64,000 nucleotides of DNA from Phenylobacterium sp. CCH9-H3 (GTDB taxonomy: Bacteria > Pseudomonadota > Alphaproteobacteria > Caulobacterales > Caulobacteraceae), in contig NZ_LSJI01000171.1 in NCBI RefSeq assembly GCF_001557235.1, positions 1 to 64,000 on the forward strand, given 5' to 3'. A model generated the notes under the pieces. It had not been told where the DNA came from. It was given only the letters and a program-made list of their open reading frames with translations, and did no database searches. Below are positions 42,382 to 51,078 of this stretch, one piece after another (the stretch's first letter is position 1; the number at the start of each line of letters is the position of its first letter). The position numbers were made by a program, and so were the translations under genes.

Positions 42382-43447
42382 GCAGGCGCGCCATCACCGC
42401 CGCCCCGGCGCGGGCGAACGCCTCGGGACCATAGCGCTCCAGCGTCCGCTCGCGGGCCGCCCGGCCCATGGCGACCAACTGTTCGGGCCGGGCGAGCAGA
42501 TCGCGCAATGCAAGCGCCAGGGCGGTCGGGTCGCCGGGCGGGACGACGCGACCGGTGACCCCGTCCACGACGCTGTGCGGCAGCTCGCCCACGCCGGAGA
42601 CGATCGCCGGCAGGCCGGCCTGCATGGCCTCGTGCGCGGCGACGCAGAGCCCCTCGGATCGCGACGGCTGCACGTACAGATGCAGACCGGCCAGGAAGGC
42701 GTCGGGCGGGCTGACGAAGCCGGCCAGCCGGACGTTGTCCAGCCCCGCCGCGGCGATCTGCGCGGCGAGCGCAGATCGCCCGGCGCCGTCGCCGCCGATC
42801 AGCACCTCGAAGGGCGTCCGCGCCGCGAGCGCCCGCATCCGGCGGACCGCCTCGATGAGGACATCGTATCCCTTCAACGGATGCAGGCGGCCGAGCGATC
42901 CGATGCGGACCACCTCACCCGGCCGCCACGGTTGCGCCGCCGCGGCTGTGGGATTCGCGCCGAAGATCGGCCAGACCATCAGGCGATCCGCCGTCACGCC
43001 GAGACGTTCCGCCGTGAGGAGGCCGACGCTCGTGGAATCCGCCACCCACAGCGCCGTGCGCCGCTGCAGTGCGCGCAACAGCATGCGGTTAGCGGGCTTG
43101 AGGTAGGCGGCGTGTTGCCAGCTCACGACCGGAACGGCGAGCCACCGGCCCACTTGCTGGCCGATCAGGGTCGCGCGGGTGAGCGAGGTCCAGATGAGGT
43201 CCGGCGGATCCGTTTTCAGCCGCCGGCCCAGCCAGTAGCCGGCCGCCAGATGATCCGCCTCCGCCCCTTCGCGCACCTCCACCCGCAGGCCCGCCGCGAG
43301 CATTGGGGCGAGCGCCCGTCGATCGCGGGGTGTCAGGGCATACACCGTCACGTCGGCCCCGTGGTCGCGCATGACTCGGGTCACGGCCGGCACCGGAAGG
43401 GCTGCGCCGCCGCCTTCGAGTGAGTTGATCACATACGCGACCCGCAT
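42266..43447 (-). CDS. GT4-family glycosyltransferase
   Basis: About 393 residues starting at MRVAYVINSLEGGG, the usual GT4 beginning (an alternative start lies at 43471). The C-terminal GT-B half holds VRIGSLGRLHPLKGYDVLIEA, the nucleotide-sugar site YVQPSRSEGLCVAAHEAMQAGLPAIVS and the ELPH segment. It should transfer a sugar from a nucleotide donor to a surface glycan or lipid. The natural end of the family is near residue 355 (FARAGAAVMARL); another 37 residues read through the opposite gene before a stop. The preceding gene on the same strand ends 16 bp upstream. Confidence 0.8.
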   Translation of the reverse strand: MRVAYVINSLEGGGAALPVPAVTRVMRDHGADVTVYALTPRDRRALAPMLAAGLRVEVREGAEADHLAAGYWLGRRLKTDPPDLIWTSLTRATLIGQQVGRWLAVPVVSWQHAAYLKPANRMLLRALQRRTALWVADSTSVGLLTAERLGVTADRLMVWPIFGANPTAAAAQPWRPGEVVRIGSLGRLHPLKGYDVLIEAVRRMRALAARTPFEVLIGGDGAGRSALAAQIAAAGLDNVRLAGFVSPPDAFLAGLHLYVQPSRSEGLCVAAHEAMQAGLPAIVSGVGELPHSVVDGVTGRVVPPGDPTALALALRDLLARPEQLVAMGRAARERTLERYGPEAFARAGAAVMARLPISASGRGPPDVDRQSRGRAVDPLDVDQREVAARRKGM

Positions 43448-43463
43448 CGCGCCCGCCTCGCCC

Positions 43464-44708
43464 TCAGGCATGGGCCGCCAGCCGCCCGTCGCCAGGAGCC
43501 GCCGCGAGCCCCGGCGCGGGCAGGCCCGCGAAGTTCGCGATGGCGCGCGCCGCACGCGCCGACGAGGGCTCGTCGGTCAGCTCGATCCGCTCGGCGAACA
43601 TCGCCACCTGCCGAGGGCGATAGATCCGCTCGTGGTCGTCCGCCGCCTCGGCCAGGGCCGGTCCGAGCTCGCGAGCGCTGCCGATCACCCGCCCGGCGTG
43701 CCAGTGGGCGAAGGAAGGATCGCGCCGCCAAGCCAGCGCCCGCGGGTTGAGGAATACGCAAGGTCGCGGTCGCAGCAGGAACTCGTAGACCTGGCTCGAC
43801 ACGTCGCCCAGATAGACGTCCGCCCGCCGGGTGTAGGCCATGGTCGTCGCCGCGCGGCTACCCAGGTCGATGTGGATGTTGGGCGCGCGCAGATAGCGGT
43901 CGTCGATGCGGCCCGGCCGATCGATCCGCAGCTTGTCGATACTGAGGACCAGGGGCCGCTCGAACAGCATGACGTGCGGCGCGAAGATCAGGTGGTGGTC
44001 GTCGTGCTCCACGAACCAGTCGAGCACCTGGCGGCCGACCGTGCGCCATGACGACAGGTGCGGCGAGACGTGGGGATTGTAGAGCACCACCGGCCGGCCG
44101 TCCTCGACCAGCGGATGGACGCCGCTGCCGATCCCCGCGGCGACGTCGAACTTCGGATAGCCGACGACCGCGATCCGGTCGGGCGGGACGCCGGCCTCGG
44201 CGATGAGCCGCTGGCGCAGGGCCGGGCCCGCGCAGAGCACGAAGTCGAACCCGGCGCTGGCGGGATCGAAGCCGATGGCGCGATCGCCGGCCCCGTGGCG
44301 GGTGTGGACGATCCGCAGATCCTTCAGCCCGTAGCGCGTCTTGAGGATCAGCGACGTCTTCTCGGCCACCACCAGCAGGTCGAGGCTGCGGAAGAACTCG
44401 AGGTTGTCGCGATAAACCAGGAGCTTGGCGGCGGGTATCATCGCTTCGAAGCTCGCCGCCGCCAGGCGGCTCGACAATCGACACAACCCCAGCTCGACCA
44501 GGCGGATCCTCGGCCCGATCAGGCCTTCCCCCAGCCTGACCACCTCCGCGGTGAGCCGGGCGTTGGTGGTCGCCACCACGACATCGACGTCCGGCGCGCC
44601 CCGCGCGAGCGCCAGGGCGATCGGCAGGCTGTGCGCGACCTGATGGACCTGATCATGGTTGAAGAGGAATCCGACCTGCATGCCGATGAGACACCGGCGC
44701 AGCGCCAT
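43464..44708 (-). CDS. CDP-glycerol glycerophosphotransferase-like protein
   Basis: A 414-residue cytoplasmic protein of a GT-B-type fold. VVLYNPHVSPHLSSWRTVG and the segment DVYLGDVSSQVYEFLLRPRPCVFLNP match the nucleotide-binding end of CDP-glycerol/teichoic-type polymerases, which Gram-negatives use in capsule or O-antigen building. The first ATG has GAGGAG nearly touching it; M10 (MQVGFLFNHDQ) is a possible alternative start. It is grouped with the GT4 gene downstream on the same strand. The sugar phosphate transferred is unknown. Confidence 0.7.
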   Translation of the reverse strand: MALRRCLIGMQVGFLFNHDQVHQVAHSLPIALALARGAPDVDVVVATTNARLTAEVVRLGEGLIGPRIRLVELGLCRLSSRLAAASFEAMIPAAKLLVYRDNLEFFRSLDLLVVAEKTSLILKTRYGLKDLRIVHTRHGAGDRAIGFDPASAGFDFVLCAGPALRQRLIAEAGVPPDRIAVVGYPKFDVAAGIGSGVHPLVEDGRPVVLYNPHVSPHLSSWRTVGRQVLDWFVEHDDHHLIFAPHVMLFERPLVLSIDKLRIDRPGRIDDRYLRAPNIHIDLGSRAATTMAYTRRADVYLGDVSSQVYEFLLRPRPCVFLNPRALAWRRDPSFAHWHAGRVIGSARELGPALAEAADDHERIYRPRQVAMFAERIELTDEPSSARAARAIANFAGLPAPGLAAAPGDGRLAAHA

Positions 44709-44760
44709 CTCCTCACGAAAAAGTCGCTCGCCTCAGACGACCGGCAGCATTGACATGCGT

Positions 44761-44785
44761 ATTCATTATAATGATCCTCATGAAT
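44761..44785 (+). promoter_or_regulatory. Island operator A, before the SDR gene
   Basis: ATTCAT (44761-44766) and ATGAAT (44780-44785) form an outer inverted repeat around the inner ATGA-TCC-TCAT (44771-44781). It overlaps a perfect TATAAT (44767-44772). TTGACA (44750-44755) lies upstream at 11 bp, too close for a normal -35. The core belongs to the ATGATnATCAT family found before every unit of the island. Confidence 0.5.
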
Positions 44786-44822
44786 ATAGAATAGTGGCTG
44801 CAAAGCCCGGGGAGGAACGAGC

Positions 44823-45602
44823 GTGACCCCACGGCGTCTGGAAGGACGGGCCGCGATCGTAACCGGCGCGGCCCGCGGCATCGGATTGGCCACCGCGGAG
44901 CGGCTCAGGGCCGAGGGCGCGCGCGTCCTCATGAGCGACATCGATCCGGGCGTGGCCGAGGTCGCCGACCGGCTGGGCCTGTCACACGCCGTGACCGACG
45001 TGGGCGACGCGGCGCAGATCGAGGCCCTCTTCGAGGCCTCCGACCGGGAATTGGGGCCGCTCGACATCCTGGTGAACAACGCCGGCGTAATCGGCCGGGC
45101 GACCAAGCTCGTCGACCTCGACCCCGCCGAGTTCGAGCGGGTGATGTCGATCAACGTGCGCGCCGGCCTCATCGCCACGCAGGCGGCGGCCCGCCGGATG
45201 ACGCCCCGCCGCTCGGGCGCCATCGTCAACCTGGCCTCCGTGGCCGCCATCATGGCCGGCGGCGACCAGATCCCCTATGCGGTCTCCAAGGCGGCGGTGA
45301 AGCAGCTCACGGCCATGACCGCCCTGTCGCTCGCGCCCTACGGCGTCCGCGTGAACGCCGTGGGCCCCGGCCCGGTGGAGACGCCGATGGTCGCGGCCGT
45401 GACGGGCGGCGGCAAGGCGCTGGACGCGGTGCTCTCGCGCATCCCGATGGGCCGCATGGGCCGGCCCGAGGAGATCGCCGCCATCGTCGCGTTCCTGGCC
45501 AGTGACGATGCGTCGTACGTGACCGGCCAGACGATCTTCGCCGACGGCGGCCGCCTGGCGCTGGGCTACTTCGCCGAGCCGTTGGCGCCCGCCGGGACGT
45601 AG
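44823..45602 (+). CDS. Short-chain dehydrogenase/reductase (SDR)
   Basis: A 259-residue classical SDR. GTG start behind GGGGAGG. Cofactor motif TGAARGIG (residues 15-22), NNAG, catalytic Ser in NLASVAAI and YxxxK in YAVSK, with PG after it. It oxidises or reduces an alcohol/ketone with NAD(P). It is the first gene of the catabolic island on the plus strand, preceded by island operator A and converging with the GntR gene, their 3' ends overlapping by 37 bp. Confidence 0.88.
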   Translation: MTPRRLEGRAAIVTGAARGIGLATAERLRAEGARVLMSDIDPGVAEVADRLGLSHAVTDVGDAAQIEALFEASDRELGPLDILVNNAGVIGRATKLVDLDPAEFERVMSINVRAGLIATQAAARRMTPRRSGAIVNLASVAAIMAGGDQIPYAVSKAAVKQLTAMTALSLAPYGVRVNAVGPGPVETPMVAAVTGGGKALDAVLSRIPMGRMGRPEEIAAIVAFLASDDASYVTGQTIFADGGRLALGYFAEPLAPAGT

Positions 45603-46366
45603 GCACCGCGCGCCAGCGCGCGCTGGCGGTACGGCGCGCGGCCGACACGCCGCGGCGGCAGGATGAAGCGGTCGTCGCGCGCGTGGCCGATGCGCTCCAG
45701 GATCCCGCCGGACGTGTTCCGCGCATGGTCGGCCATGCGACGGTAGGCCTCCTGAGCGTCGCCGTTCAGGATCGCCTCGGCGATGCCGTGGTGGTCATGC
45801 CGGATCAGCCGCGCGGGCGCGGCGACGTCGGTGGCGGCCCAGTAGAGGTCGGCGACCACATACGACAGCACCTGCGCCACCAGCCCCAGCGCTGGGTTGC
45901 CGGCGGCGCGGGCCACGGCGTCGTGGAAATCGATCGCGTGGGTGGGACTCACCGGCTCATCGCTCTCCGCCGCGGCCTCGGCCTCGGCAAGTTCGGCCCG
46001 CACGCGCTCGCGGTCGGGATTGGCCGCGGCGGCGGCGGCCAACAGCGGCTCGGTCGCCGCCCAGGCGTCCAGCACCTGGCCGTAGGTGACACCCGCCAGG
46101 CCCAGGAAGGCCGCGACCAGGGCCGCCAGGTGCTCTGCGTTCGCAGCCTCGATCACGGCGCCGGCCGAAGGGCCGGGCCGCACGGAGAGCAGGCCGGCCA
46201 GCTCCAGCATGCGCAGGGCCTCTCGCAGCGGCGTCGCGCCGGCGCCGTAGCGGCGCATCATGTGGGCCTGCGACGGCAGCCTGTCGCCCGGCCGCAGACC
46301 CTCGGCGCCGATGTCGCGCACGATCTCGAAGAGCAGGCCCTGAGCCTTCTTGTCGGCCGCCGTCAT
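45566..46366 (-). CDS. GntR-family regulator with FCD domain (first of two)
   Basis: A 266-residue regulator. The winged helix covers about residues 10-75 (PGDRLPSQAHMMRRYGAGATPLREALRMLELAGLLSVRPG) and a helical FCD effector domain about 85-230, including HxxxH-like positions in IDFHDAVARAAGN and IRHDHHGIAEAI that usually bind a metal and a carboxylate ligand. The C-terminal 30 residues are Arg-rich. It is divergent from an aldo/keto reductase, with operator B between them, and is a paralogue of the regulator at 55038. Candidate binder of the ATGATnATCAT boxes. Confidence 0.87.
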   Translation of the reverse strand: MTAADKKAQGLLFEIVRDIGAEGLRPGDRLPSQAHMMRRYGAGATPLREALRMLELAGLLSVRPGPSAGAVIEAANAEHLAALVAAFLGLAGVTYGQVLDAWAATEPLLAAAAAANPDRERVRAELAEAEAAAESDEPVSPTHAIDFHDAVARAAGNPALGLVAQVLSYVVADLYWAATDVAAPARLIRHDHHGIAEAILNGDAQEAYRRMADHARNTSGGILERIGHARDDRFILPPRRVGRAPYRQRALARGAYVPAGANGSAK

Positions 46367-46435
46367 TCGAAGCCCCGCGCCCGGCGATCCTGGGCGCGCC
46401 CCCCTGTTGCTCGTCGCGAGCGTACGATATTCATG

Positions 46436-46446
46436 ATGATGATCAA
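46436..46446. promoter_or_regulatory. Island operator B, GntR/AKR divergent gap
   Basis: ATGAT-G-ATCAA is a one-mismatch copy of the island box, within a run of overlapping GAT/ATC repeats (46431-46446). It sits 25 bp before the AKR start and 70 bp from the GntR start, so it can control both. Confidence 0.5.
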
Positions 46447-46470
46447 TACGAACACTTCGGGAGGAATGAA

Positions 46471-47445
46471 TTGCGCTATCGCAAACTGGGCTCCAGCGAC
46501 CTGATGGCGCCGGAAATCACCCTGGGGACCTGGCTGAGCTATGGCGAGGGCGAGGTTCGCGCGCGCCACATCGCCTGTGTCCGTCGCGCCCTGGACCTGG
46601 GGATCAACCTGTTCGACACGGCCAACGTCTATGGCTGGGGCGAGGCCGAGCGGCTGCTGGCCGAGGCGCTGGCGGGCGTGCCGCGCGACCGCTACCTGCT
46701 GGCCACCAAGGTCTGGGGACCGATGAACGACACCGACCGCGGCCTCTCGCGCGCCCAGGTGTTCAAGCAGATCGACGGCTCGCTCACCCGGCTGAAAACG
46801 GACTACGTCGACCTCTACCAGTGCCATCGCTACGACGAGGACACCCCGCTCGAGGAGACCATGGCGGCGCTGAGCGAGGTGGTCCGCCAGGGCAAGGTCC
46901 GCTTCCTGGGCTTCAGCGAGTGGCCGCTGGACAAGGTGCAGGAGGCCGCGGCCATGGCCGGCGTGGAACGGTTCGTGTCCAGCCAGCCGCAGTATTCGAT
47001 GCTCTGGCGCGAGCCCGAGACGGGGATCTTCCCTCTGGGCGAAAAGCTGGGCCTGGGCCAGCTGGTCTGGGCGCCCCTGGCGCAGGGTGTGCTGGCGGGT
47101 CGCTATCCGCCCGGCGCGGCCTTCCCGGAGGGCTGGCGCGCCGAAAGCCCCGCGATGAGCGTCCACCTGCGCCGCTGGTTCAGCGCGCCGGTTCTGGCCG
47201 CCGCACAGCAGCTGAAAGCCATCGCCGCGGAGGCCGGCCTGACGCAGGCGCAATTCGCGGTGGCCTGGGCGCTGAAGCATCCGGATGTGACCTCGGCGGT
47301 CGTGGGCGCCTCGCGGCCCGAGCAGCTGGACGATACGGCGGCGGCCAGCGGAGCGGTCGTGGATCCGGCCCTTTTCCACGGCGCCGAGGCCCTGATGGAC
47401 GCGGCCCTGGCGGAAGCCCGGCGGCTGGAGACCGCCGATGCCTGA
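46471..47445 (+). CDS. Aldo/keto reductase
   Basis: A 324-residue AKR (Kvbeta/YghZ-like style) starting at TTG after GGGAGGAATGAA. Conserved elements: GINLFDTANVYGWGEAE (catalytic Asp/Tyr), ATKVWGP (catalytic Lys), DLYQCHRYDEDTP (catalytic His region) and a C-terminal NADP-binding VVGASRPEQLDD. It reduces a carbonyl with NADPH. It overlaps the SnoaL-like gene by 8 bp. Its role in the island is probably a late redox step. Confidence 0.88.
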   Translation: MRYRKLGSSDLMAPEITLGTWLSYGEGEVRARHIACVRRALDLGINLFDTANVYGWGEAERLLAEALAGVPRDRYLLATKVWGPMNDTDRGLSRAQVFKQIDGSLTRLKTDYVDLYQCHRYDEDTPLEETMAALSEVVRQGKVRFLGFSEWPLDKVQEAAAMAGVERFVSSQPQYSMLWREPETGIFPLGEKLGLGQLVWAPLAQGVLAGRYPPGAAFPEGWRAESPAMSVHLRRWFSAPVLAAAQQLKAIAAEAGLTQAQFAVAWALKHPDVTSAVVGASRPEQLDDTAAASGAVVDPALFHGAEALMDAALAEARRLETADA

Positions 47446-47953
47446 TGACCGCCTCGACATCCTGCTGAGCCGCGCGGAGATCACCGAGGTGGTCGTCCGC
47501 TATGCCCGCGCCATCGACCGCCTGGACGAGGCGATGCTGCGCGGCTGCTTCCATCCCGACGCGCGCCACCGGCACGGCGATTTCGAAGGTCTCTCCAGCG
47601 ACTTCTGCACGCGCGCCCTGGAGATCTGCCGCGCCGTCGTCGCCACTCATCACCAGCTGGGGCCGGTCTCGATCGACCTCGATGGCGACGTGGCCCACGT
47701 CGAGACCTACTTCACTTCCCACCACCGCTTCGGCGAGGCGCCGCCGCCCGGCGGGCGCCCGCACGAGGACCGCGTGGCGACCGGCCGCTACGTGGACCGG
47801 TTCGAGCAGCGGGACGGAGCGTGGAAGATCGCCGAAAGGATCGGGGTCATGGAGTTCCTCCGCTACGACCCGCCCTCGGACCGGGGCTTCTGGGAGGGCC
47901 CGCCGGAGCAGCGCGGGCGGCGCGACCGCGGCGACCCGGTCTATCGCCGCTGA
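47438..47953 (+). CDS. SnoaL-like (NTF2-fold) protein
   Basis: A 171-residue cone-shaped alpha+beta barrel protein. RAEITEVVVRYARAIDRLDEAMLRGCFHPDARH is the characteristic start, and GRYVDRFEQRDGAWKIAERIGVMEF the end of the fold. Members act as isomerases, hydratases or aldol enzymes, or have no known activity. The Arg-rich last 25 residues lie outside the fold. It is coupled to the aldo/keto reductase and converges on the acyl-CoA ligase with a 5-bp gap. Confidence 0.83.
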   Translation: MPDDRLDILLSRAEITEVVVRYARAIDRLDEAMLRGCFHPDARHRHGDFEGLSSDFCTRALEICRAVVATHHQLGPVSIDLDGDVAHVETYFTSHHRFGEAPPPGGRPHEDRVATGRYVDRFEQRDGAWKIAERIGVMEFLRYDPPSDRGFWEGPPEQRGRRDRGDPVYRR

Positions 47954-47958
47954 GGCCG

Positions 47959-49467
47959 TCAGGCCTGCGGTGTCAGCTCGGGGGCGGCGAACTCGGCCTT
48001 CAGCACCCGGCGCAGGAGCTTGCCGGTGTCGTTGTAGGGCAGCTCGTCGCGGAAGACCCAGGTCTCGGGAGTCTTGGTCGAGCGCAGGCGAGCCTTCACC
48101 CATTCGCCCAGTTGGTCCGCCGAGGGCCGTTCGCCGCGCGGCACGACGAAGGCCGCGACGCGCTCGCCCCACCGCTCGTCCGGGGCGCCCACGACGGCGA
48201 CGTCGGCCACGGCGGGATGGCCGCGCAACACGTCCTCGATTTCGCCCGGCGAGATGTTCTCGCCGCCGCGCACGATCACGTCGTCGAGCCGTCCTTCCAG
48301 GAACAGGTAACCCGCCTCGTCGATCCAGCCCGCGTCCTTGGTGGCGAACCACCCGGAGGCGTCGGTGACGCTGCGACCGAGATACTCGCCAGCCACCTGC
48401 TCGCCGCGCACGTGGACCTCACCCGACCGCCCCGGCGGCAGCGGGGCGCCCGCGGGGTCGCGGATCTCGATCTCGACGGTGGGCAGCGGTCGCCCGACCG
48501 ACCCCAGCCGCTCGCGAACCGCCGGGTCGTCCGAGGCGACGGCTGCGCGGTGGTCCTCCGGCCCCAGCACCGAGATGGTCGAGGAGGTTTCGGTCAGGCC
48601 GTAGGCGTTCACGAAGTCCACGTGCGGCAGCAGTTCGAGCGCACGCCGGATCACGTTCACCGGCATCCGGCCCCCGCCGTAGCTGAGCGCCCGCAGGGTC
48701 GGCAGCCGCTCGCCCGTCTGCTCCAGCACGTCCAGCACGCGGCCCAGCATCGTCGGCACCAGCATGGCGTGGGTGATGGCCTCGGCCGCGGCCGTCTCGA
48801 CCCAGGCCTCCGGTGTGAACGCCTCCAGATGCACGATGCGGCGTCCGCCGTAGATGCCGGTCAGGACCGCCGACACGCCGGCGATGTGATAGGGCGGCAC
48901 GCTGACCAGCGCCGCCTCGCCCTCCTCCGCGCCCAGGAACTCCACGGTGGAGATCACGTACGAGGCCAGGTTGGAGTGACGTAGCACCGCGGCCTTGGGC
49001 TCGCCCGTCGTGCCGCTGGTGAAGAGCAGGACGGCGATGTCGCGCTCCGGGGTCTCCAGGGCCGGCGGCGCCGGCGCGGGGCCGCGGCAGGCCGCCTCGA
49101 AGGCGCTTCGGGCTACCAGGGCGACCCCGGCGACGCCTGCGACACGCGCCAGCATGTCGTCGTCGACAACCGCCACGGAGGGCGCGGTGCGCGCCAGCAG
49201 CCGACGCAGGTCGTCGTCCGGCAGCCGGTAGTTCAGCGGCGCGAAGGGCCGACCCAGAATTCCGGCGGCGAAGACGCTGGTCGGCAGCGCGGGCCCGTTC
49301 AGGCCCAGGAAGACGACCGCGCCCTCACCCCGGCCCGCGAGCCAGGCGGCGCCGGCCTGCGCCCAGGCCTGCAGGATCTCGAACGTCACGCCGTCGGCCC
49401 GCCGGCCCAGCGCCAGCCGGTGAGGCGCGGCGCCGGCCGCCATTTCCAGCAGGAGTGCAGTGTCCAT
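47959..49467 (-). CDS. AMP-dependent acyl-CoA ligase
   Basis: A 502-residue adenylate-forming enzyme. The ATP-binding motif is LLFTSGTTGEPKAA (147-160). The YGLTETSST (A5) and GRLDDVIVRGGENISPGEIE (A8 hinge) segments are intact, and the C-terminal catalytic Lys is in NDTGKLL (K483). It activates a carboxylic acid to its CoA thioester, the likely first step of the island pathway. The start overlaps the small 98-residue gene stop. It is the last gene of the six-gene minus-strand operon from 54792. Confidence 0.9.
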   Translation of the reverse strand: MDTALLLEMAAGAAPHRLALGRRADGVTFEILQAWAQAGAAWLAGRGEGAVVFLGLNGPALPTSVFAAGILGRPFAPLNYRLPDDDLRRLLARTAPSVAVVDDDMLARVAGVAGVALVARSAFEAACRGPAPAPPALETPERDIAVLLFTSGTTGEPKAAVLRHSNLASYVISTVEFLGAEEGEAALVSVPPYHIAGVSAVLTGIYGGRRIVHLEAFTPEAWVETAAAEAITHAMLVPTMLGRVLDVLEQTGERLPTLRALSYGGGRMPVNVIRRALELLPHVDFVNAYGLTETSSTISVLGPEDHRAAVASDDPAVRERLGSVGRPLPTVEIEIRDPAGAPLPPGRSGEVHVRGEQVAGEYLGRSVTDASGWFATKDAGWIDEAGYLFLEGRLDDVIVRGGENISPGEIEDVLRGHPAVADVAVVGAPDERWGERVAAFVVPRGERPSADQLGEWVKARLRSTKTPETWVFRDELPYNDTGKLLRRVLKAEFAAPELTPQA

Positions 49468-49763
49468 CAGTCGGAGGCCGGCAGCTTCTTGGAATCCTTG
49501 AGCGTCATCGGGCGCCCCTCGAACGCGAGTTCACCCGCGCCGCCCTTGGAGCAGAGAACCTCCAGGCTGCTCTCGGCGTCGTGATATCGCTTGCCGGCCT
49601 GCGTCTCGCCCTCCGGCGCGGCGGCGTCGCCGGCGGGCGTTCCGTGTGGAACCACCGCAGCCCCGCCGCAGGCCAGGACGCCCGCCGTGGCTGGCGGACG
49701 CACGACGACGATTTCCACGCCGCTGATGGCGCTCTTCCAGCGCGATCCAGGCTTCAGCTCCAT
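49467..49763 (-). CDS. Uncharacterised 98-residue protein
   Basis: A small soluble protein starting at MELKPGSRWKSAISG, coupled at both ends: its ATG overlaps the LLM gene stop and its stop shares a base with the ligase start. It is Gly/Ala-rich with a beta-rich pattern (VEIVVVRPP, CGGAAVVPHG) and Cys at about residues 32 and 70. No signal peptide or family I can name. Position and size suggest a small partner of the acyl-CoA ligase or LLM oxidoreductase. Confidence 0.65.
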   Translation of the reverse strand: MELKPGSRWKSAISGVEIVVVRPPATAGVLACGGAAVVPHGTPAGDAAAPEGETQAGKRYHDAESSLEVLCSKGGAGELAFEGRPMTLKDSKKLPASD

Positions 49764-50677
49764 CACGCCGGCTCCGCCACGCGGGCCGAGACGCCCAGCT
49801 CTCGGGCCGTGGCCTCCAGCTTCGCCACCTTCGCCTCGAGGGGCGCGCCAGGGTCGTTCGACCAGACATCCGGCCCCCAGAGCACCAGGTTGTCGAAACC
49901 TTCCCGCACGAACCCCGGGACGGTCTCGGCGAACGGCGCATAGGGCCGCAGATAATAGGTGAAGGGACGATCCTGCGTGCCCTGCGCCTTGCGGGCAGCC
50001 TCGATGGTGTCGCGCAGGGTGAGCGCCTCGTCCAACGTCACCTGCGCCGAGTTCAGCCAGGCATCCGCGACGCGGGCCACGCGCCGCAGGGCGGGTCCCG
50101 AATTGCCGCCGCAGACCAGCGGCACGGGAGTCGCGTGCGGCGTGATCTGCAGCTCGCCGAACCGGAAGTGCTCGCCCTCGAAGCTGAAGAAGCCGCCGGC
50201 CCAGGCGCGCCGCAGGATCTCGATCGCCTCGTCCAGCCGCGCGCCGCGGGTCTCGAAGGGGACGCCGACCGCGTCGAACTCCTCTTTCAGCCATCCGGCG
50301 CCCGCGCCCAGCAGGAACCGCCCGCCCGATACATCGTGCGCGGTCGCCGTGGCCCGCGCCAGCAACAGCGGATGCATCATCGGCACGATGCAGATCGCCG
50401 TCCCCAGCTTCAGGCGGGAGGTCGCCCCGGCGACGGCGCCGAGCAGGAACCACGGGTCGTGGATCTTCACGTCCTCGCCCAGGATCTTCTTGTCGCGGTC
50501 GTCGTTCTTGTCCGCCGGCGTCTCCTTCCGCGAGGGATGGTGGCCAACATAGGTCTTCGGGATGACGTAGTGCTCGCCAAACCAAAGGCTGTCGAAGCCC
50601 AGACGCTCAGCGTGGCGCGCCAGGTTCAGCAGATCGGCCGGCTCGTAGTTGTAGGTGGTGATGCCGAAACTGGTCAT
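49763..50677 (-). CDS. Luciferase-like monooxygenase (LLM) family oxidoreductase
   Basis: A 304-residue TIM-barrel flavoprotein. ATG 50677 overlaps the DUF35-type gene stop. Recognisable parts: ARHAERLGFDSLWFGEHY, LGTAICIVPMMHPLLLARATATAHDVSGGRFLLGAGAGW and CGGNSGPALRRVARVADAW. The family uses reduced F420 or FMN; sequence alone does not decide, and no F420 gene is in view. In a CoA-linked catabolic island it may oxidise an alcohol or desaturate or hydroxylate a ring intermediate. Confidence 0.87.
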   Translation of the reverse strand: MTSFGITTYNYEPADLLNLARHAERLGFDSLWFGEHYVIPKTYVGHHPSRKETPADKNDDRDKKILGEDVKIHDPWFLLGAVAGATSRLKLGTAICIVPMMHPLLLARATATAHDVSGGRFLLGAGAGWLKEEFDAVGVPFETRGARLDEAIEILRRAWAGGFFSFEGEHFRFGELQITPHATPVPLVCGGNSGPALRRVARVADAWLNSAQVTLDEALTLRDTIEAARKAQGTQDRPFTYYLRPYAPFAETVPGFVREGFDNLVLWGPDVWSNDPGAPLEAKVAKLEATARELGVSARVAEPA

Positions 50678-51078
50678 GTGGCGGGCTTCCATTGCGGCAG
50701 GGTGGGACCATCGCCCAGCGTCTCGAACCAGACTTCCATCGGCTGGCCGGCCGTGAGGTCGGGCTCGCCGTCGAGACGTCCGACCAGGCGAACCTCGGGC
50801 GCTTCATCCAGCTCGACGACGACCAGGGTGTAGGGCGCCGGATAGTCCGGGTGGATCTGGTGCATCACCGCGGTCCAGGTGTGCAGCTTCCCCGTCCCCC
50901 TGGCGTCGCGCCAGGCGGTGTTCCAGCCGCCGCAGTGCGGGCAGTGGTCGGTGGGCGGATGCAGGGCGTGCTGGCAGTCGTCGCAGGCCTTGTAGACCAG
51001 ACGCCCCTGCGCCGCGGCCTCGAAGAACGCGCCGGTCTCGCGGTCGCTGGCGTAGGGGATGATCGAGGGGGCGCCCAT
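50674..51078 (-). CDS. DUF35 OB-fold protein with zinc ribbon
   Basis: A 134-residue protein beginning MGAPSIIPY. The rubredoxin-like zinc ribbon CDDC...CPHC is at about residues 32-53, followed by the OB-fold (GKLHTWTAVMHQIHPDYPAPYTLVVVEL). Such proteins form complexes with thiolase-like enzymes in which they help bind CoA. The gene for the thiolase-like protein overlaps immediately upstream (ATGA), and the two likely form one enzyme. Confidence 0.87.
   Translation of the reverse strand: MGAPSIIPYASDRETGAFFEAAAQGRLVYKACDDCQHALHPPTDHCPHCGGWNTAWRDARGTGKLHTWTAVMHQIHPDYPAPYTLVVVELDEAPEVRLVGRLDGEPDLTAGQPMEVWFETLGDGPTLPQWKPAT

Noticed and set aside
42382..43423. C-terminal 345 codons of the plus-strand propeller frame
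   Set aside because: They are the antisense of the GT4 gene and carry no family signature, so I ended the gene near 42381.
44750..44772. TTGACA and TATAAT as a consensus promoter
   Set aside because: The two hexamers are only 11 bp apart, too close for sigma-70; TATAAT may still act with another -35.
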